Origin: Amycolatopsis alba DSM 44262 | GTDB lineage: Bacteria; Actinomycetota; Actinomycetes; Mycobacteriales; Pseudonocardiaceae | DNA: 64,000 nt | Direction: 5' to 3' | Assembly (NCBI RefSeq): GCF_000384215.1 | Contig: NZ_KB913032.1 | Span: 9,199,605-9,263,604, forward strand | Part shown: positions 61,079-64,000 of the stretch, in pieces | How the letters are laid out: the number at the start of each line of letters is the position of its first letter | How positions within the stretch are numbered: position 1 is the stretch's first letter | Translations under genes and position numbers: made by a program | The notes under the pieces: generated by a model | Database searches by the model: none | The model's input: the letters and a program-made list of their open reading frames with translations, nothing else | Told to the model about the DNA's origin: nothing

Positions 61079-62136
61079 CCGACACCCACCAGCGGGCAAC
61101 CGTCCGGAATGGACACTCCGACCCGCTCCCCCACGCCGGGCAGCCCTTCGACGTCCGGCACCTCGGCGCGGACCTCGCCGCCGTCGTGCGCCAGCTCCAG
61201 GTCGAGCCGGAAACCCGTTCCGCGCCACTGGACACCGCGCAGCACGGCGGGCAGCGCGCCGGGGGCGTCCACCGCGGTGACCCCGACCCGGTGCGGCCGG
61301 ACACCGAGTGCCACGGACTGCCCCGCCCGGAACGTCCCGGACGGGTCGGCGGCCAGTTCACGGTCACCGAGCCGGACCCTGGTGCCGTCGGGCTGGATCA
61401 GTTCCACCGGGATGAGGTTGGACGCGCCGAGGAAGCTCGCGGTGAACTCCGTCGAGGGACGCTGGTAGAGCTCGCGGCTCGGCCCGAGTTCGACCAGTTT
61501 CGAGTCACGCATGACGGCGATCCGGTCGGCCAGCGCGAGCGCCTCGCCCTGGTCGTGGGTGACGTAGATCAGTGTGGTGTCGGGAAGTTCGGCGCGCAGC
61601 CGCAGCAGTTCCGCGACCATGTCCTCGCGCAGGGCGGCGTCCAAAGCGGACAGTGGCTCGTCCAGCAGCAGCACGCGCGGCCGGATCGCCAGTGCCCGTG
61701 CGAGCGCGACGCGCTGCTGCTGGCCACCGGAGAGTTCACGCGGGTAGCGACGGGCGTACTTGCCCATCCCGACCAGCTCCAGCGCTTCGGTGACCCGGCT
61801 CGCCGTCTCCGCTCGCGGCGTTTTCCTTGCTTTGAGGCCGAAAGCGACGTTGGCCTCGACCCGCATGTGCGGGAACAGCGCGTAGCTCTGGACGACCACG
61901 CCGAGCCCGCGGCGGTGCGGCGGCAACTCGGTGACGTCCTCGCCGTCGAGCAAGACCCGGCCGGTGCTCGGCACGACGAAGCCCGCGAGCGCCTTCAGGG
62001 CCGTCGACTTGCCGGAACCGGACGGCCCGAGCATGGCCAGGGTCTCCCCTCTCGCCACGGTGAGATCCAGTGGCGAGAGGGCGGTCGTCCGGCCGAAGCG
62101 GACGGACACCCCGCGGAACTCGACCGCCGGGGTCAT
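61075..62136 (-). CDS. ABC transporter ATP-binding protein, phosphonate-type (PhnT-like)
   Basis: A 353-residue ATPase: Walker A GPSGSGKST, Q-loop VVQSYALFPHM, signature LSGGQQQRVALARAL, Walker B VLLLDEPLSALD, switch His in THDQGEAL. A C-terminal TOBE-like domain (about residues 270-350) is present as in PotA/FbpC-type importers. The start overlaps the binding-protein stop (ATGA). Confidence 0.9.
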   Translation of the reverse strand: MTPAVEFRGVSVRFGRTTALSPLDLTVARGETLAMLGPSGSGKSTALKALAGFVVPSTGRVLLDGEDVTELPPHRRGLGVVVQSYALFPHMRVEANVAFGLKARKTPRAETASRVTEALELVGMGKYARRYPRELSGGQQQRVALARALAIRPRVLLLDEPLSALDAALREDMVAELLRLRAELPDTTLIYVTHDQGEALALADRIAVMRDSKLVELGPSRELYQRPSTEFTASFLGASNLIPVELIQPDGTRVRLGDRELAADPSGTFRAGQSVALGVRPHRVGVTAVDAPGALPAVLRGVQWRGTGFRLDLELAHDGGEVRAEVPDVEGLPGVGERVGVSIPDGCPLVGVG

Positions 62137-63152
62137 CGGCCCACGGCCTTCTTGTACGCGACGAGGTCGGCGTCGAGCTTCGCGAGGACGGCGTTCCAGT
62201 CGGGCTGCCAGATCTCGACGCCGTCGAGGGCGGCCTTCACCTTGTCCGCGCGCGGGCCGGACGGGGTGACGTCGGTCCGCGACGGGGCACCGAAGGCGTC
62301 GACGGCCTTGCCCTGCACCTCGGGCGAGAGCAGGAAGTCCAGGAACTTCTTGGCGTTCTCGGCGTGCGGGGCGTTGTTCACGAGACCCGCGTAGTACGGG
62401 AGGGCGAAGGTGGACCGCTTGCCCTGCGCGTCGGCCGGGAAGAAGATTTCGAAGCCACCGCTCTTCTCGATCGAGGCGAGGTTCATCTGCACGTCGCCGT
62501 TGGCCACCAGGATCTCGGCTTTGGCCACCTTCGGCTGGAGCTTGCCGGTGGAGGACGACGGGCCGACGTTGTTGGCTTCGAGCTTCGCGAGGTAGTCGAG
62601 CGCGCCCTGGTCGCCGAGGACGTGCTGGAGCTGCAGCAGGACCGCGGTGCCGTCGCCCGCCTCGCCGGGGGTGGAGTACTGGAGCTTGCCCTTGAGCGCC
62701 GGGGCGAGGAGGTCGTCCCAGGTCTTGGGCGTGGCCTGCGGGTTGCGGATGAAGCTGAGGTAGTTGTTCATGACGGCGAAGTAGCGGCCCTGGCCGTCCT
62801 TCTGCCCGGCGGGGACCTGGTCGATCCCGGCCGGTGCCGTGGTGGCGAGCAGGCCCTGCGACGCGGCCCGCTGGATGAACGGCGGGAGGGTGACCAGGAT
62901 GTCGGCCTGGGTGTTGGCCTTCTCCTTCTCCACCCGCGAAGCGACCTCGCCAGAGCCCGCGGTCACGGCCTGGACGGTGATGCCGGTCTTGGCCTTGAAC
63001 TCCTCGATACGCTGGGCGTACCAGTCTTCGAGACCGTCCACTGTGTACAGCGTGACGGTCTGGTCGCCGGACGCGCCGCCGGCGGTACCGCCACAGGCGG
63101 CCAGGGTGAGAGTGAGCAGCCCGGCGAGGGCGGCGGCCGCGAGTTTCTTCAT
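62133..63152 (-). CDS. 2-aminoethylphosphonate-type substrate-binding lipoprotein (PhnS-like)
   Basis: A 339-residue extracellular binding protein: signal peptide and lipobox LAAC (Cys at about residue 20), then a type 2 periplasmic-binding fold with VTLYTVDGLEDWYAQRIEEF, YFAVMNNYLSFIRNP and YYAGLVNNAPHAENAKKFLDFL. It is close to iron(III)/aminoethylphosphonate binding proteins. The neighbouring phosphonatase-like gene favours a phosphonate ligand. Confidence 0.85.
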   Translation of the reverse strand: MKKLAAAALAGLLTLTLAACGGTAGGASGDQTVTLYTVDGLEDWYAQRIEEFKAKTGITVQAVTAGSGEVASRVEKEKANTQADILVTLPPFIQRAASQGLLATTAPAGIDQVPAGQKDGQGRYFAVMNNYLSFIRNPQATPKTWDDLLAPALKGKLQYSTPGEAGDGTAVLLQLQHVLGDQGALDYLAKLEANNVGPSSSTGKLQPKVAKAEILVANGDVQMNLASIEKSGGFEIFFPADAQGKRSTFALPYYAGLVNNAPHAENAKKFLDFLLSPEVQGKAVDAFGAPSRTDVTPSGPRADKVKAALDGVEIWQPDWNAVLAKLDADLVAYKKAVGR

Positions 63153-63168
63153 GTCGTCAAAGCTCCTT

Positions 63169-63843
63169 TTAGGACAGCAGGGCGGGGAGGTCGCGGACGG
63201 ATTCGAGGACGTGGGTGGCGCCGGCGGCGTCGAGTTCCGGCTTCTTCGCCGATCCGGTGAGCACCCCGGCGACGATCGACGCCCCTGCGGAGAGCCCGGT
63301 CTGGACGTCGGAAGGGGTGTCACCGGCGACGGCGATCCGTCGGACGTCGGTGATTTCGAGCCGCAGCGCGGCGGTGAGGACGAGGTCGGGGAACGGGCGG
63401 CCGCGGACACCCTCGCCCGGCGCCAGCACGGTGTCGGCGAGGCCGTGCCAGCCCAGCGCGTCCAGGATCGCGTTCTGGGTGCTCGCGGCGAAACCGGTGG
63501 TGAGGGCGACCTTCACCCCTTGGGCGCGCAGCTGCTGGATCGTTTCCTCGGCACCGGGGATCGGTTCGCAGTGGCCGTCGGCGACGAGTTTTCCGTAGGC
63601 GTCCTGGAAGGCGGTGTTCGCGCGCTGGGCTCGTTCCTCGTCCCCGTCGAGCAAGGCGCGGAAGACGACGATCTTGGACTGGCCCATGGTTTCGACGACG
63701 TAGTCGACCATTCCGGCGTACCGGTTGTCCTCTTCGGACACTCCGACGGCGGCGATCGCGGCGGTGAAGGCGCGGATCACCAGGCCGTCGTCGGCGACGG
63801 TGGTGCCGGCCATGTCCAGGACGACGAGTTCGGTGTTCACCAT
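63169..63843 (-). CDS. Phosphonatase-like HAD hydrolase
   Basis: A 224-residue HAD-family hydrolase of the PhnX-like group. The nucleophile Asp is in VLDMAGTTV (residue 10), matching the DxAGT form of phosphonoacetaldehyde hydrolase. MGQSKIVVFRALL (Lys 57) aligns with the MGxxKxxxxRAL stretch that holds the Schiff-base Lys of PhnX. Motif II is LTTGFA and the acidic motif IV VAGDTPSDVQTG. It would split phosphonoacetaldehyde into acetaldehyde and phosphate. The ATG overlaps the upstream FAD oxidoreductase by seven bases. Confidence 0.87.
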   Translation of the reverse strand: MVNTELVVLDMAGTTVADDGLVIRAFTAAIAAVGVSEEDNRYAGMVDYVVETMGQSKIVVFRALLDGDEERAQRANTAFQDAYGKLVADGHCEPIPGAEETIQQLRAQGVKVALTTGFAASTQNAILDALGWHGLADTVLAPGEGVRGRPFPDLVLTAALRLEITDVRRIAVAGDTPSDVQTGLSAGASIVAGVLTGSAKKPELDAAGATHVLESVRDLPALLS

Positions 63844-64000
63844 GAAAGCTCCTCGGCGGTGTCTTCGGCGATGGCGGGGGAACAGGTCATGCCCCGGCCG
63901 CCCGGCCCGGTGACGAGCCAGGCGTTGTCCGCGACGCGGGCGCGGTGGACGATCAGGGAGGTGTCGGTGGTCTGGGCGTAGACCCCGGCCCAGCGGCGGG
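63837..64000 (-). CDS. FAD-dependent oxidoreductase of the phosphonate cluster, N-terminal part outside window
   Basis: The last 54 residues of a D-amino acid oxidase-like flavoprotein; the frame is open to the right edge. The visible end (RRWAGVYAQTTD, VTGPGGRGMTCSPAIAEDTAEEL) is the C-terminal FAD-site pattern of a group that is encoded beside PhnX-like hydrolases. It probably deaminates or demethylates aminoethylphosphonate oxidatively, giving phosphonoacetaldehyde for the next enzyme. Seven-base overlap with that gene. Confidence 0.78.
   Translation of the reverse strand, partial: RRWAGVYAQTTDTSLIVHRARVADNAWLVTGPGGRGMTCSPAIAEDTAEELSW

Overview
The window is about 70% GC, codes densely on both strands, and uses many GTG and TTG starts and four-base start/stop overlaps. 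Gene content points to a Pseudonocardiaceae actinomycete, most likely Amycolatopsis. The strongest evidence is gene order: 8.8-21.9 kb reproduces the Mycobacterium tuberculosis order Rv2689c-Rv2703. That order is TrmA-type RNA methyltransferase, KimA-like permease, ceoB, ceoC, DUF3159, OB-fold, hydrolase, DUF3710, dut, DUF3093, DUF4193, cei, suhB, ppgK, sigA. Relatives of Rv2707 (YihY), Rv2708c (DUF7455), Rv2709 (DUF3099) and sigB follow downstream, interleaved with other genes. Family names come from reading the proteins and from memory; no database was searched.

Layout. 0-4.1 kb: an operon of aldehyde dehydrogenase (cut by the window edge), APC permease and GMC oxidoreductase, probably oxidising an alcohol or amino-alcohol such as choline, closed by a clear terminator. 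4.3-5.9 kb: a DUF1062 protein and a protein with four cold-shock domains. 6.1-8.8 kb: an accessory patch with an internally deleted IS5-type transposase, a 19-bp hairpin, a DUF222/HNH endonuclease, and a two-gene unit in which a 30-residue protein made almost entirely of two DnaJ-type zinc motifs precedes an unrecognised 121-residue protein. 8.8-21.9 kb: the conserved block ending in the principal sigma factor. 22-34.8 kb: mixed small operons (a secreted protein, a methyltransferase/membrane protein pair, a two-component system, transporters, a hydrolase-TetR pair). 34.8-39.4 kb: a sugar ABC importer operon that also encodes its likely ROK repressor. 40-48 kb: a helicase, a YihY protein, a large RND pump and a secreted protein. 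48-58.3 kb: Spo0M, an HD protein, pseudouridine catabolism (psuG-psuK), an M20 amidohydrolase, a methyltransferase, dtd, sigB and a class I fumarase. 58.4-64 kb: two paralogous lipoproteins and a phosphonate (2-aminoethylphosphonate-type) uptake and breakdown operon running off the right edge.

The most unusual signals are in intergenic DNA. Two arrays (22522-22657 and 39784-39937) are built from short words at an exact 21-bp pitch, two helical turns, inverted about a centre, and the first three forward words are followed by the same bases in the same order (ATC, CTTGGA, TGCGGC). Several long perfect hairpins (18-27 bp arms) form at least two sequence families, one with a compensatory base change. 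I saw no tRNA, rRNA, CRISPR array or intact mobile element.
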